From Halalkaliarchaeum desulfuricum (GTDB lineage: Archaea > Halobacteriota > Halobacteria > Halobacteriales > Haloferacaceae), in contig NZ_CP025066.1 of NCBI RefSeq assembly GCF_002952775.1, positions 1,860,001-1,924,000 of the forward strand: a stretch of DNA of 64,000 nucleotides, read 5' to 3'. The notes under the pieces were generated by a model. It saw only the letters and a program-made list of their open reading frames with translations, was not told where the DNA came from and searched no databases. The position numbers and the translations under genes were made by a program. Positions 51,634-59,790 of this stretch are shown here, one piece after another; within the stretch, counting starts at the first letter, position 1; each line of letters starts with the position of its first letter.

Positions 51634-52002
51634 ATGGCCGAGAATAACGACCTTATCCGAGTTCTTGTACTCATCGTTGCGATAGTGCTCCTCTTTCCGG
51701 TCCTGATGATGCTTTTTGCATGGCCACTGCTGGGGATGTGGGGTGGCGGACACATGTGGGATGGCTTGATGTGGAATGGGGCAGGAGCATCGTGGATGTG
51801 GCTCGTGGTGTGGTTGGTTCCGCTGTTGATCCTTCTCGGTGTTGGATACCTCCTGTATCGGGCGTTTACTCGTTCTGATAGCGAAGAAACCGACACCGCG
51901 CTCGAAGAATTGCGGATCGCCTATGCGCGCGGTGATCTTTCCGAGGAAGAATTCGAAAAACGTCGCGAGCGTCTCCAACGTGACAAGGAGACAAGAGGTT
52001 GA
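51634..52002 (+). CDS. SHOCT-domain small membrane protein 1
   Basis: A 122-residue protein with two membrane segments (about residues 9-35 and 48-72), a Met/Trp/Gly-rich loop (GMWGGGHMWDGLMWNG) between them, and a C-terminal SHOCT helix pair (LEELRIAYARGDLSEEEFEKRRERL, quoted in part). SHOCT motifs are short oligomerisation helices. The loop's Met and His residues could bind metal, which is inference. Four such proteins occur in this cluster. Confidence 0.85.
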   Translation: MAENNDLIRVLVLIVAIVLLFPVLMMLFAWPLLGMWGGGHMWDGLMWNGAGASWMWLVVWLVPLLILLGVGYLLYRAFTRSDSEETDTALEELRIAYARGDLSEEEFEKRRERLQRDKETRG

Positions 52003-52114
52003 TTGAACACGTCATACAAGATCCAGAGGTGTAGTCAGCAGGCAGAGTTGCTCTGTCAGCGTGGCTGACTTGGACACTGGAACTGTACTGTTTCCACCAA
52101 GTCGTCACCGCCAA

Positions 52115-52423
52115 TTATTGGTTTTCCTCGTCTCGGAAGACGATTGTATACCGCATCGATCCTCCGTATAATGAGTAGAAAACGAACAGCATTCCAACGG
52201 CAACGATTCCAGTCTGAATTGCGCTCGCCTGATAAATTGTCAACAGGTCCAACTCGAAGAAAATCCCTTCGAGGACCGACCCGAGACTAATAAATGTGAA
52301 TCCGATAGCAACGAACAGCATCGGTTGCCCATTTCCACGGCGGTAACTCCGATAGGCCTGTCCAGCGATGAGTAATCCGAGTGCAATGACAACCAGTTTG
52401 GCGATTATGAGTTCGGTATGCAT
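52115..52423 (-). CDS. DUF7521-like small membrane protein
   Basis: A 102-residue membrane protein with three hydrophobic helices (about residues 5-20, 35-52 and 64-82). The pattern HTELIIAKLVVIALGLLIAGQAYRSYRR matches small haloarchaeal proteins often encoded beside winged-helix regulators. It begins 2 bp after the upstream HTH gene on the same strand, so the pair is an operon. The function is unknown; a signalling or sensing partner of the regulator is plausible. Confidence 0.65.
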   Translation of the reverse strand: MHTELIIAKLVVIALGLLIAGQAYRSYRRGNGQPMLFVAIGFTFISLGSVLEGIFFELDLLTIYQASAIQTGIVAVGMLFVFYSLYGGSMRYTIVFRDEENQ

Positions 52424-52425
52424 GG

Positions 52426-52773
52426 TTAATCCCTCCGCATTCTGCCCCACATTCCGGCAAATCTATCTGGAGCGTCTTCTTCAATCTCCAATTGAATTTC
52501 GTATCTTCCCTCCGTGAAGGTGATGTGAACCGAATTGAGTATCGTTTCGTATCGTTTCCGATGGTGGCCTTGCGGGTCAATTTGGAGCTCTTCGCTCACG
52601 AGACCCAGTGAATGGAGTTGGTCCAATCGATCGTACACTGTCGAATCAGAACCTTCACACTTTTCTCCGATCTCTTCGGCTACCATCGGTTGGTTACTCA
52701 GATGGGCGAGAATCTGTCGGGCGTAGTCGTCACACAGGAGTTTGAAAGCGTCTTCAGGTTCCGGTTCGCCCAT
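52426..52773 (-). CDS. ArsR-like winged-helix regulator
   Basis: A 115-residue winged-helix protein (DDYARQILAHLSNQPMVAEEIGEKCEGSDSTVYDRLDQLHSLGLV, quoted in part). No metal-binding Cys pair is seen. It precedes the small membrane protein and is divergent from the SHOCT/TusA/SQR operon, so it may control that operon. The gene carries its ATG at 52773. Confidence 0.8.
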   Translation of the reverse strand: MGEPEPEDAFKLLCDDYARQILAHLSNQPMVAEEIGEKCEGSDSTVYDRLDQLHSLGLVSEELQIDPQGHHRKRYETILNSVHITFTEGRYEIQLEIEEDAPDRFAGMWGRMRRD

Positions 52774-52945
52774 TCGATAGGCGATATTCGGAACCCCACC
52801 GGGATAAGTGCTGTCGTCAAATCCCGGTGATAAATCTCGGGGAGAGTGGTTTGGTGTATATAACTGTTATCCACTATCCGGGGCTCGAGGATTGTGCTAT
52901 ATAGGCTAATACATACAACACTGTAAGTTCACATGTGGAAGCACG

Positions 52946-53311
52946 ATGATGCAATCACTACAATCGGCTGCACGAACTGGACGTACGGTACTCGTCGTCA
53001 GTCTCACACTCCTCATCGGTGCCACGGGATCCGCCGTGGCCCAAGTGGGGAGTGGTGCATACGGCGGCGGGATGATGAACGATGGCTGGGGTTGGGGACT
53101 GTTCGGTGGCTGGGGCTTTCTTTGGCTCCTGCTGCTCGTCGGAATTGCCGCCTTCGTGGTTTCTGTGATGGTTTCTGTGATCAGCGGTAGCGAACGGGCA
53201 CAGGACGGCAACCAACCTGACCAGGGCTACGAAGTGTTACGTAAACAGTACGCCCGCGGGAACCTCTCCGACGAGGAGTTCGAACGACGTCGCGGAAAAC
53301 TCCAGAACTAG
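52946..53311 (+). CDS. SHOCT-domain small membrane protein 2
   Basis: A 121-residue secreted or membrane protein: signal/anchor at residues 15-35, a Gly/Trp-rich stretch with GGGMMNDGWGWGLFGGWGF, a second membrane helix, and a SHOCT end (RKQYARGNLSDEEFERRRGKL, quoted in part). The middle 90 nt are almost identical to SHOCT 3 at 55976. It starts the operon SHOCT2-TusA-SQR-DUF1641; tusA follows after 8 nt. Confidence 0.85.
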   Translation: MMQSLQSAARTGRTVLVVSLTLLIGATGSAVAQVGSGAYGGGMMNDGWGWGLFGGWGFLWLLLLVGIAAFVVSVMVSVISGSERAQDGNQPDQGYEVLRKQYARGNLSDEEFERRRGKLQN

Positions 53312-53319
53312 AAATACCA

Positions 53320-53559
53320 ATGACAGAAATGTCCGAACCAGACTTGACGATAGATTCGCGAGACGCATCGTGCCCCGGTCCGCTGATGGATCTCATTGGG
53401 AAAGTGAAGACGCTCGAGTCCGGCACCGTTGTCGAACTCCTGACGACCGAACCGAACTCCACGACGGATATCCCAGAGTGGCTTGAAGAAGCTGGCCATG
53501 ACCTGCTCGGTATCGACGAGCGAGACGGCCACTGGAACATCTCCCTGGAGGTTAACTGA
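53320..53559 (+). CDS. TusA-like sulfur carrier 2
   Basis: A 79-residue TusA-type protein with the CPxP-like motif DASCPGPLMDLIGKVK (Cys about residue 18). Sulfur carriers of this kind hand persulfide to partners. ATG 53329 (MSEPDL) is an alternative start. It lies 8 nt after SHOCT 2 and 1 nt before the SQR-type flavoprotein, so sulfane sulfur made by the flavoprotein may be loaded here. It differs from TusA at 42238 by having CPGP in place of CPMP. Confidence 0.88.
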   Translation: MTEMSEPDLTIDSRDASCPGPLMDLIGKVKTLESGTVVELLTTEPNSTTDIPEWLEEAGHDLLGIDERDGHWNISLEVN

Positions 53560-53560
53560 G

Positions 53561-54700
53561 ATGCACCGGGTCGCCATTGTCGGCGGTGGAACGGGCGGGA
53601 CCGTGCTCGCGAACCGGCTTGCCTCCGAGTTACGGGCCGAGATAGAGGCCGGCGAGCTAGAGATACGACTCATCTCGGACACCCCGGACCACGTCTACAA
53701 GCCGATGTTCCTGTACGTGCCATTCGGGAAGAAGACGGTCGACGACGCGAAACGACCGCTCACGGAGTTGGTCGACCGCCGAGTGAATATCTCGATCGGC
53801 GAAGTAGTCGACGTCGATACGGACCGGAAGAATCTTTCATTCGCCGACAGCTCGGTGCTCCCCTACGATCAGATCGTGCTGGCCACCGGTGCGAACCTCG
53901 AGTCCGGGTCTGTCCCGGGCCTACGCGAGGGAGGCAATCATTTCTACGGTCCCGAAGGCGCCGAACAACTCCGGGACGAACTCGCCGAGTTTACCGAGGG
54001 CCACCTCGTCTTGAGCGTCGTCGGCGTGCCTCACATGTGCCCGGCTGCGCCTGTCGAATTCGTCCTGATGGTCGACGACTGGCTTCGCCAGCGCGGCCTG
54101 CGCGAGGACATCGAGTTGACCTACACGTACCCGATCAACCGGGCCCACGGCCTCGAGTCGATCGCCGAGTGGGCTAGCGATCTGTTCGAGCAACGGGACA
54201 TCACCCTCGAGGCGTTCTTCAACGTCGAGATGGTCGATACCGACGAGGAGGTCCTCGAGACGGTCGAGGGGAAAGAGTTGCCCTACGACCTGCTCGTCGC
54301 GATCCCACCCCACGCGGGCAGCGACCTCGTTACCGACGCGGGACTGGGTGAGGACGGCTGGGTCGACGTCGATCGCCACACGCTTGAGGCGACAAACGCC
54401 GAGGACGTCTACGCGATCGGCGACATCGCGGACGTCCCGACGAGCAAGGCCGGCAGCGTCGCCCACTACGAGGCGGGCGTCGTCGCCGATCGGATCGCCA
54501 GCCGCATCCGCGGAGCGGTCCCGACCGCGACCTACGATGGCAAGACCGTCTGCTTCCTCGAGGCCGGGATGGACGAGGCGACGTTCATCGAGTTCGAGTA
54601 CGGGGAGGAGCCGTACGTTCGCGAGCCGTCGAAGCCGCTCCACTGGGCGAAACTCGGCTACAACGAATCCTACTGGCTCACCGCACGGGGGCTGGTCTGA
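53561..54700 (+). CDS. SQR-type FAD/NAD(P) oxidoreductase
   Basis: A 379-residue flavoprotein related to sulfide:quinone oxidoreductase/flavocytochrome c. AIVGGGTGGTVLANRLASEL (about 4-23), VYKPMFLYVPFGKK, VLATGANLESGSVPGL, GVPHMCPAAPVEFV (redox Cys about 165), YAIGDIADVPTSKAGSVAHYE and KPLHWAKLGYNESYW match the family. SQR oxidises sulfide to polysulfide at the membrane and passes electrons to quinone. Only one Cys is plainly in place (type III/V-like SQRs vary), so the substrate is uncertain. It overlaps DUF1641 by 1 nt. Confidence 0.85.
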   Translation: MHRVAIVGGGTGGTVLANRLASELRAEIEAGELEIRLISDTPDHVYKPMFLYVPFGKKTVDDAKRPLTELVDRRVNISIGEVVDVDTDRKNLSFADSSVLPYDQIVLATGANLESGSVPGLREGGNHFYGPEGAEQLRDELAEFTEGHLVLSVVGVPHMCPAAPVEFVLMVDDWLRQRGLREDIELTYTYPINRAHGLESIAEWASDLFEQRDITLEAFFNVEMVDTDEEVLETVEGKELPYDLLVAIPPHAGSDLVTDAGLGEDGWVDVDRHTLEATNAEDVYAIGDIADVPTSKAGSVAHYEAGVVADRIASRIRGAVPTATYDGKTVCFLEAGMDEATFIEFEYGEEPYVREPSKPLHWAKLGYNESYWLTARGLV

Positions 54701-55344
54701 TGTCCGAGACCGATGACAACCTCACGACCGAGGCCACCGACGCTACGCAGACGGACCTCGAGGGGCTCGAAGAACTTGTCGCCGAGAACCCCGATGAGAT
54801 CGCCCGGTTCTTCGATCGACTCGGCGTCGTCAACGACCTGCTCGACGCCGCGGAGCTCGCGACGGCCGCGATGGACGACCGAATGGTCCAGACGCTGTCT
54901 AGCACCACGACGAACCTCGGCGCCGCGGCCGATGGACTGGCGACCGAGGAGGTCGCCTCGGTCGGCGAGGCAACCGGCGAGAACGCCGACGACCTGGCCG
55001 AGGCGATCGAGACGCTTGCCCGCCTTCAGCGATCGGGCACTCTCGACGATCTAACCGCATTCGCTGACATCGCCGCGCTCGCGTCGAATGCGTTGGATGA
55101 TGAGATGGTGACCGAACTCGCTGCCACCGGAACCAGTCTCGGAGAAGTGGCCGACACCGCGGCCGATGACGACGTCGCCCGCACTCTCGAGTCACTACTC
55201 ACGGCCGTCGGCGAGGCTGGTTCCGAACCGCCCGAGCCCGTCGGCCCACTCGGATTCGTCAAATCGCTGCGCGAAGCGAATGTCAGGGCTGGACTCGGAT
55301 TTTTCCTTTCGCTGGCGAGGTCGATTGGGCGAGTGAGCCGGTAG
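54700..55344 (+). CDS. DUF1641-family protein
   Basis: A 214-residue acidic helical protein with repeated Ala/Leu/Thr helices (ELATAAMDDRMVQTLSSTTTNLGAAADGL, quoted in part), a DUF1641-type pattern. DUF1641 proteins commonly follow SQR-like flavoproteins in sulfur oxidisers. Role unknown; a structural or electron-transfer partner is possible. The C-terminus ends in a basic FVKSLREANVRAGLGFFLSLARSIGRVSR stretch that could dock to membrane (quoted in part). The start overlaps the SQR stop by 1 nt. Confidence 0.85.
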   Translation: MSETDDNLTTEATDATQTDLEGLEELVAENPDEIARFFDRLGVVNDLLDAAELATAAMDDRMVQTLSSTTTNLGAAADGLATEEVASVGEATGENADDLAEAIETLARLQRSGTLDDLTAFADIAALASNALDDEMVTELAATGTSLGEVADTAADDDVARTLESLLTAVGEAGSEPPEPVGPLGFVKSLREANVRAGLGFFLSLARSIGRVSR

Positions 55345-55875
55345 TCGAATAGCCCGTTCGACGGGCGGATACCGCCGAGGTGACGAAGGCCTCGAATCCG
55401 CTTCGGTTCACGACGCAAGCCCGAATCAATGAAATGTTCGTTAAGTCGGTTGAAACCTCCCCGAGGTACTGTTGTCGTCCGACGAATCCCGCGCGCTCTA
55501 GCCTGTTACCTCTACCACAACAAACGCCCATCCTAAATTGATAACGTGTACTGATGTGAAGTCCCCAACGAATTCCGTATCTGGTGGCGCCGAACGGTCG
55601 ACCACAGCGACGGGAGCCCCCAACATTCGCCGACAGGCAATTTTCGTTGCCTTCACGTTTCTCGGAATCGTGAACGAACTGCTCTACGGATTGTTTGATG
55701 CGTCGTTACTATGTGTTCTTCAAAACGGTGTACCAATGCTTCTGCATCGTGGATCGAGGAGGAGAACCCACCTCGAGTTACCCTATTATATAAACCTTTC
55801 CCACAAACAGCGACCCACGGAATGTGCTGTAGTGATTATACCATACAAGACCGTACTAACTACTGTGATCGAACC
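55345..55875. other. 531-bp gene-poor interval with lower GC
   Basis: I see no confident gene here. A short hairpin (GCCCGT-TTCG-type, 55352-55366) directly after the DUF1641 stop may help termination. An unsupported open frame from about 55538 contains a hydrophobic patch resembling degraded mobile-element protein; I do not call it. AT-rich TATA-like words lie near 55784 (TATTATATAAACC) and near 55834 (GATTATACC), the latter about 40 nt before SHOCT 3. Confidence 0.5.
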
Positions 55876-56250
55876 ATGACGAAATTACGCAACTCGGTCG
55901 GCAAGATCGGACGTAACGTTCTCCTCACAGGAGTGCTGCTCCTCATCACTGCTACCGGGAGCGTTGCTGCACAGCAAAGAACGGGTGGATACGGCGGAAT
56001 GATGAACGATGGCTGGGGTTGGGGACTGTTCGGTGGCTGGGGCTTTCTTTGGCTCCTGTTGCTCGTTGGAATCGTCGCCCTCGTCGTTTCTGTGATCGGC
56101 GGTACCGAACGATCACAGAACGGAGACCAGCCAGACCGGGCCCACGAAGAACTACGAAAACAGTACGCCCGCGGGAACCTCTCCGACGAGGAATTCGAGA
56201 AACGGCGGCGGAAGTTGCAACCAACTACGACCGTTGAAGATAGCAACTGA
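55876..56250 (+). CDS. SHOCT-domain small membrane protein 3
   Basis: A 124-residue protein with N-terminal signal/anchor (about residues 13-32), Gly/Trp-rich GGYGGMMNDGWGWGLFGGWGF, second membrane helix, and C-terminal SHOCT (RKQYARGNLSDEEFEKRRRKL). It is a near twin of SHOCT 2 in the core but has a different N-terminus. It begins the operon SHOCT3-DUF302-SHOCT4-cupredoxin. Confidence 0.85.
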   Translation: MTKLRNSVGKIGRNVLLTGVLLLITATGSVAAQQRTGGYGGMMNDGWGWGLFGGWGFLWLLLLVGIVALVVSVIGGTERSQNGDQPDRAHEELRKQYARGNLSDEEFEKRRRKLQPTTTVEDSN

Positions 56251-56257
56251 TCAACTC

Positions 56258-56674
56258 ATGACACACACCATTACGACGACAGTCGATGCACAGTTCGACG
56301 ATGCGGTAGCTGAAGTAACAACGTTACTGGAAGGTGAAGGGTTCGGTATCCTCTCTACGATCGATGTCCAGACGACGCTGAAGGAGAAGCTCGACGTTGA
56401 CGTCGATCAGTATCAGATCCTTGGAGCCTGCAATCCAGCGCTTGCCCACCGGGGGCTCGTAGAAGAACCGGCGTTAGGAGCATTGCTTCCGTGTAACGTC
56501 ATCGTCTACGAGGCGGACGACGACATCGTTGTGAGTGCCGTCGATCCCCAACACCTCTTCGATGTCACCGATAATCCAGAGCTAGCGGAGATTTCGACAG
56601 ATGTTCACGAGCGATTCGAGCGAGTGATCACCGCTGTTGGCGAGCGATTTGCATCCGAAGGTGAGTCCCAATGA
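56258..56674 (+). CDS. DUF302-family protein
   Basis: A 138-residue protein with the DUF302 pattern: AEVTTLLEGEGFGILSTIDVQTTLKEKLDVD, GACNPALAHRGLVEEPALGALLPCNVIVYE (quoted in part). The family is a small alpha/beta fold seen with sulfur and metal-related genes; the conserved Cys residues (about 65 and 81) could coordinate a ligand. It is followed with a 4-nt overlap by SHOCT 4. Function unknown. Confidence 0.85.
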   Translation: MTHTITTTVDAQFDDAVAEVTTLLEGEGFGILSTIDVQTTLKEKLDVDVDQYQILGACNPALAHRGLVEEPALGALLPCNVIVYEADDDIVVSAVDPQHLFDVTDNPELAEISTDVHERFERVITAVGERFASEGESQ

Positions 56675-56991
56675 GTACCCAGAATCAAACGAAGATAGTG
56701 CCGATCGTCATCCTTGTGGTGGGTGCGGTAATTATACTTCCATTCCTCACGATGAGTAGTGGAATGATGGGTACTGGCTGGGGGATATTCGGTGGTGGAC
56801 TGTTCGTCTGGCCGCTATTGCTGGTCGGAATCGTTGCCCTGGCGATCTACTGGGCCGGAAACCAACGCGACAACAGCAACGGAGAACAGGCAGATCCTGC
56901 CCGTGCAGAACTTCGGGAACGGTACGCGCGTGGCGAGATCAACGACGAAGAGTTCGAAGACCGACTGCAGACGCTGCGCGATACGCGGTGA
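56671..56991 (+). CDS. SHOCT-domain small membrane protein 4
   Basis: A 106-residue protein with two membrane segments (about 9-30 and 44-62), loop MMGTGWGIFGGGLFVW, and SHOCT end (RERYARGEINDEEFEDRLQTL). Less similar to SHOCT 2 and 3. It overlaps DUF302 and is followed by the cupredoxin gene after 6 nt, so it is inside an operon. Confidence 0.82.
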   Translation: MSTQNQTKIVPIVILVVGAVIILPFLTMSSGMMGTGWGIFGGGLFVWPLLLVGIVALAIYWAGNQRDNSNGEQADPARAELRERYARGEINDEEFEDRLQTLRDTR

Positions 56992-56997
56992 TTTCCA

Positions 56998-58290
56998 ATG
57001 ACCAATAACCCAATTACGCGACGACGAACGCTCGCACTCACGGGAAGTACAATTGCGGCTGGACTTGCCGGATGTTTGAGTGATAGTACAGTTCCGTCCA
57101 CAAATACTGAAGATGATGACAGAGTCCAGGAGGATTCGAGCCAAGAGGCTACGAGCTACGAGGAATCGAGTTCCGATGGCCACGATCACGACACCGATCA
57201 GACGCTCGGTCATCCAGATGACCACGTGGAAGTGACAATGGAGTCCGACGAGTATGGACACCATTTCGTTCCTCACGTCGTTCACATCGAACCGGGGGGA
57301 ACGGTGACGTGGGTACTCGATAGCGGGGTCCACGACACGGTCGCCTATCATCCGATGAACGCCTCCATACTCCCCTCTGCCACTGAACAACGAATGCCCG
57401 ACGGCGTCGATCCGTGGGCGAGTGACGTGTACGATAGGACGGGTGAAACGTTTGAGCTAACCTTCGAAGAAGAGGGCATCTACGACTACACCTGTACGAT
57501 TAGCGGACACGGCCACCGAGGAGATGATCACCACGGTGGCCACCACGGCGGGCATCAGACCCACGAATCGACCGGGATGGTCGGTCGAGTTATCGTGGGT
57601 GATCCCCCATTGGATGCGGATGTGCAACCGGCGATGCGGCCACCATCCCGCAAACTTCCCGATGGGGCACGACACGAACTGGAACAGTTCAACGATCAAA
57701 CTCGTGCAGCTTTAGAAGATGAGGATACGAGCTACGAAGAATCGGATTCCGATGACCACGATCACGACACCGATCATACGCTCGGTCATCCAGAGGACCA
57801 CGTCGAAGTGACAATGGAGTCCGACGAGTATGGTAACCATTTCGTCCCCCACGCCGTTCACATCGAACCGGGTGGAACGGTGACGTGGGTGCTCGACAGC
57901 GGGGTCCACGACACGGTCGCCTATCATCCGATGAACGCCGCCATCCTTCCGTCAGCGTCTGAGCAACGAATGCCAGACGGCGTCGATCCGTGGGCGAGCG
58001 ACGTGTACGATAGGACGGGTGAAACGTTCGAGCTGACCTTCGAAGAGGAGGGCATCTACGACTACGCCTGTACGATCAGCGGACACGGCCATCGAGGAGA
58101 TGATCACCACGGCGGGCATCAGACCCACGAATCGACGGGTATGGTCGGTCGAGTTATCGTGGGTGATCCCCCATTGGATGCGGATGTGCAACCGGCGATG
58201 CGGCGACCGTCCCGTGAACTTCCCGATGGAGCACGACACGAACTGGAAACGTTCAACGACCAAACTCGTGCAGCCTTAGAGGAACACTGA
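56998..58290 (+). CDS. Cupredoxin lipoprotein with two tandem domains
   Basis: A 430-residue secreted protein. The twin-arginine signal (TRRRTLALTG) and lipobox LAGC (Cys about 26) indicate export and lipid anchoring. Two near-identical cupredoxin domains follow (about 74-240 and 266-430), each starting DHVEVTMESDEYG and containing HDTVAYHP, the Cys ligand in YDYTCTISGHGHRGDDHHGG (or YDYACT...), a His-rich insert and GMVGRVIVGDPPLDADV. The His-rich insert lies between the usual His and Met ligands, which suggests extra copper binding. DNA of the two copies is almost identical, so the duplication is recent. It ends the SHOCT3-DUF302-SHOCT4 operon. Confidence 0.88.
   Translation: MTNNPITRRRTLALTGSTIAAGLAGCLSDSTVPSTNTEDDDRVQEDSSQEATSYEESSSDGHDHDTDQTLGHPDDHVEVTMESDEYGHHFVPHVVHIEPGGTVTWVLDSGVHDTVAYHPMNASILPSATEQRMPDGVDPWASDVYDRTGETFELTFEEEGIYDYTCTISGHGHRGDDHHGGHHGGHQTHESTGMVGRVIVGDPPLDADVQPAMRPPSRKLPDGARHELEQFNDQTRAALEDEDTSYEESDSDDHDHDTDHTLGHPEDHVEVTMESDEYGNHFVPHAVHIEPGGTVTWVLDSGVHDTVAYHPMNAAILPSASEQRMPDGVDPWASDVYDRTGETFELTFEEEGIYDYACTISGHGHRGDDHHGGHQTHESTGMVGRVIVGDPPLDADVQPAMRRPSRELPDGARHELETFNDQTRAALEEH
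57151..57726 (+). repeat. Cupredoxin unit, copy 1
   Basis: This about 576-bp segment encodes the first cupredoxin unit with acidic linker and is nearly identical to 57727-58287, which lacks 12 bp coding for a GHHG stretch. Confidence 0.8.
57727..58287 (+). repeat. Cupredoxin unit, copy 2
   Basis: Second copy of the unit in 57151-57726; differences are mostly single bases and a 12-bp deletion in the His-rich stretch. Confidence 0.8.
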
Positions 58291-59048
58291 TCGTTGGTCG
58301 TTTTTAGGGACACATGACCTGTTGACCTCCTCTCCGCCCTAAAGGGCGAAGATTCCCACGGCACTGCGCCGCTGAGTTGGGAGTTTTCAGGTTTGCAGTC
58401 CGGTCGGCATGACGGGACTGCTGGCGGGGCCAAGCCGCCGTTACTCCTATCCCCGGTATGGGATTCAGAGTTACCTGTTCAGAGAATCCAGCGGTCACGA
58501 AAGGGATTCTTTCGGACGTAGACTCCCGAATCCCGATATTATCCGTTTACTCGGGCGGCTGAACCGCCTCGGTGTATTCATGCCTAGGTTTCACGCGATT
58601 ATTAAACTCCGGGTATCCGACTTCCGGTGGTTGATTCCCAGTTGTCGGATTCATCCCCGCGCTGAAACACGGGGCTTTCTCCTCGATTCTCCGTGAGTTG
58701 TTTTCGTTCACTCCATGAAGAATTACGCGTGTATTTTGCACTACCCTACCTACCAACTCCCGGATAGATACTGCTGTTTCAGTGTGTTCGGTAAGAGCCC
58801 ATGGTATTGTCCCTTTGGCGAATGAAGTGCGTAGCGAGTACAAAATACACTACCGGCGGCGAACGGAGTGAGCGAAGCACCGCTCCTTAAAAAGGTGGGA
58901 GTGACGCACCCGACGCAGAAAACGGCGAGAGTGGAGAAACCGTCGCAGAAAAGGTAAGAAGAAAGCTATTGACCGCTGGCGAGGACCGAAGGGACGAGCC
59001 AGCGTTTTTTGGTCCAGCTTTTTCAAGGAGCGGTGCTGAGCGAACGAA
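58291..59048. other. 758-bp gene-free region: IS200/IS605-like remnant and dispersed repeats
   Basis: No confident gene. Part 1 (about 58320-58690) shows hairpins CGCCCT-AA-AGGGCG (58335-58348) and CCCCGCG...CACGGGG (58655-58674), next to GGAGGTCAAC- and GGGGATGAATC-like flanks (minus strand), as at IS200/IS605 (TnpB) element ends, with no full transposase left. Part 2 (about 58805-59048) holds GCGAACGAAGTGAGCG-type words, ACTACCGGCGGCGAACGG and AAAAAGGTGGGAGTGACG repeats, shared with 5852-6143 and about 51520-51560. Confidence 0.55.
58335..58348 (-). repeat. Hairpin at the putative IS200/IS605 end
   Basis: CGCCCTAAAGGGCG forms a 6-bp stem with a 2-nt loop; on the minus strand it is followed by GGAGAGGAGGTCAAC, a common right-end pattern in this IS group. 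RNA folding here could be an omega-RNA-like remnant, which I cannot show. Confidence 0.45.
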
Positions 59049-59741
59049 GTGAGCGAAGCACCCGACGCAGAAAAAGCTGGGAGTGACGTAAAAAAAGGTG
59101 GGAGTGTCGCATTCGTGATCGTGGGCCACGACGCACCCACAACGCCCGAATTTTCGCTGTCGGATCTCCCGGGCGGCGCCGGTCGGCTCGACCTGCTCGC
59201 GCGGTGTGTCAACGCCGGACTGTTCCTCTCGCACGGGATCCGCGAGAACGTCCGCGTCCACCTCGTTTTGGACGACACCTACACCGTCAGCTTCGACGGC
59301 GCTTCCGTTCGGAACCTCTCACCTGATGAGCGCAACGTCGCCGCGCGGGTTCGGGGGGCCCTGGAGGCGTCGGACGGCGCCATCGGCCACCAGCCGGCCG
59401 AGCCGTCCCCTGGCGTCCGACTGTACAGAATGGGGTTCGAGGAGACGCTCGAGTCGGTCGCCGGCGGGGGACGACGCGTGTCGGGACCGGGCGAGGGCGG
59501 GCCGCCCGATCCGACCGCCGTCCAGCTCCACGAGGACGGCACACCGCTGCCGGAACTGGACGTGCCCGACGATCCCGTGTTCGTGCTCTCGGATCACCAC
59601 GACTTCAGTGACGAGGAGTCGGCGCTGCTTTCCGAGATCGCCGACGAACACGTCCGGGTCGGCCCCGAGCGCATCCACGCCGACCACGCGATCACCATTG
59701 CGCACAACTATCTCGACACCGACGGTTACCGGCGATACTGA
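59049..59741 (+). CDS. trmY: tRNA (pseudouridine(54)-N1)-methyltransferase
   Basis: A SPOUT methyltransferase that makes N1-methylpseudouridine at tRNA position 54. Family motifs VIVGHDAPTTPEFSLSDLPGGAGRLDLL, FLSHGIRENVRVHL and HADHAITIAHNYLDTDGYRRY are present. TrmY normally begins MRQFVVVGHDAPT-like; here the first family residue (about FVIVGHD) is preceded in frame by about 21 residues encoded in repeat DNA, and the only upstream in-frame start is GTG 59049; GTG 59115 and 59121 would remove the first strand. The N-terminus was probably reshaped by the repeat insertion. Confidence 0.85.
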   Translation: MSEAPDAEKAGSDVKKGGSVAFVIVGHDAPTTPEFSLSDLPGGAGRLDLLARCVNAGLFLSHGIRENVRVHLVLDDTYTVSFDGASVRNLSPDERNVAARVRGALEASDGAIGHQPAEPSPGVRLYRMGFEETLESVAGGGRRVSGPGEGGPPDPTAVQLHEDGTPLPELDVPDDPVFVLSDHHDFSDEESALLSEIADEHVRVGPERIHADHAITIAHNYLDTDGYRRY

Positions 59742-59790
59742 ACTCTGCTGTTGTCACAAGATACATACGTTTCTAAAAATAAGTTTACAT

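Noticed and set aside
55538-55879. Possible 113-residue gene upstream of SHOCT 3
   Set aside because: No ribosome site, no family recognised, and its end overlaps the SHOCT 3 start. It may be degraded mobile-element DNA.
58547-58843. Open frame on the minus strand in the repeat/remnant region
   Set aside because: Runs through hairpins and repeats; its composition is unlike the window's genes.
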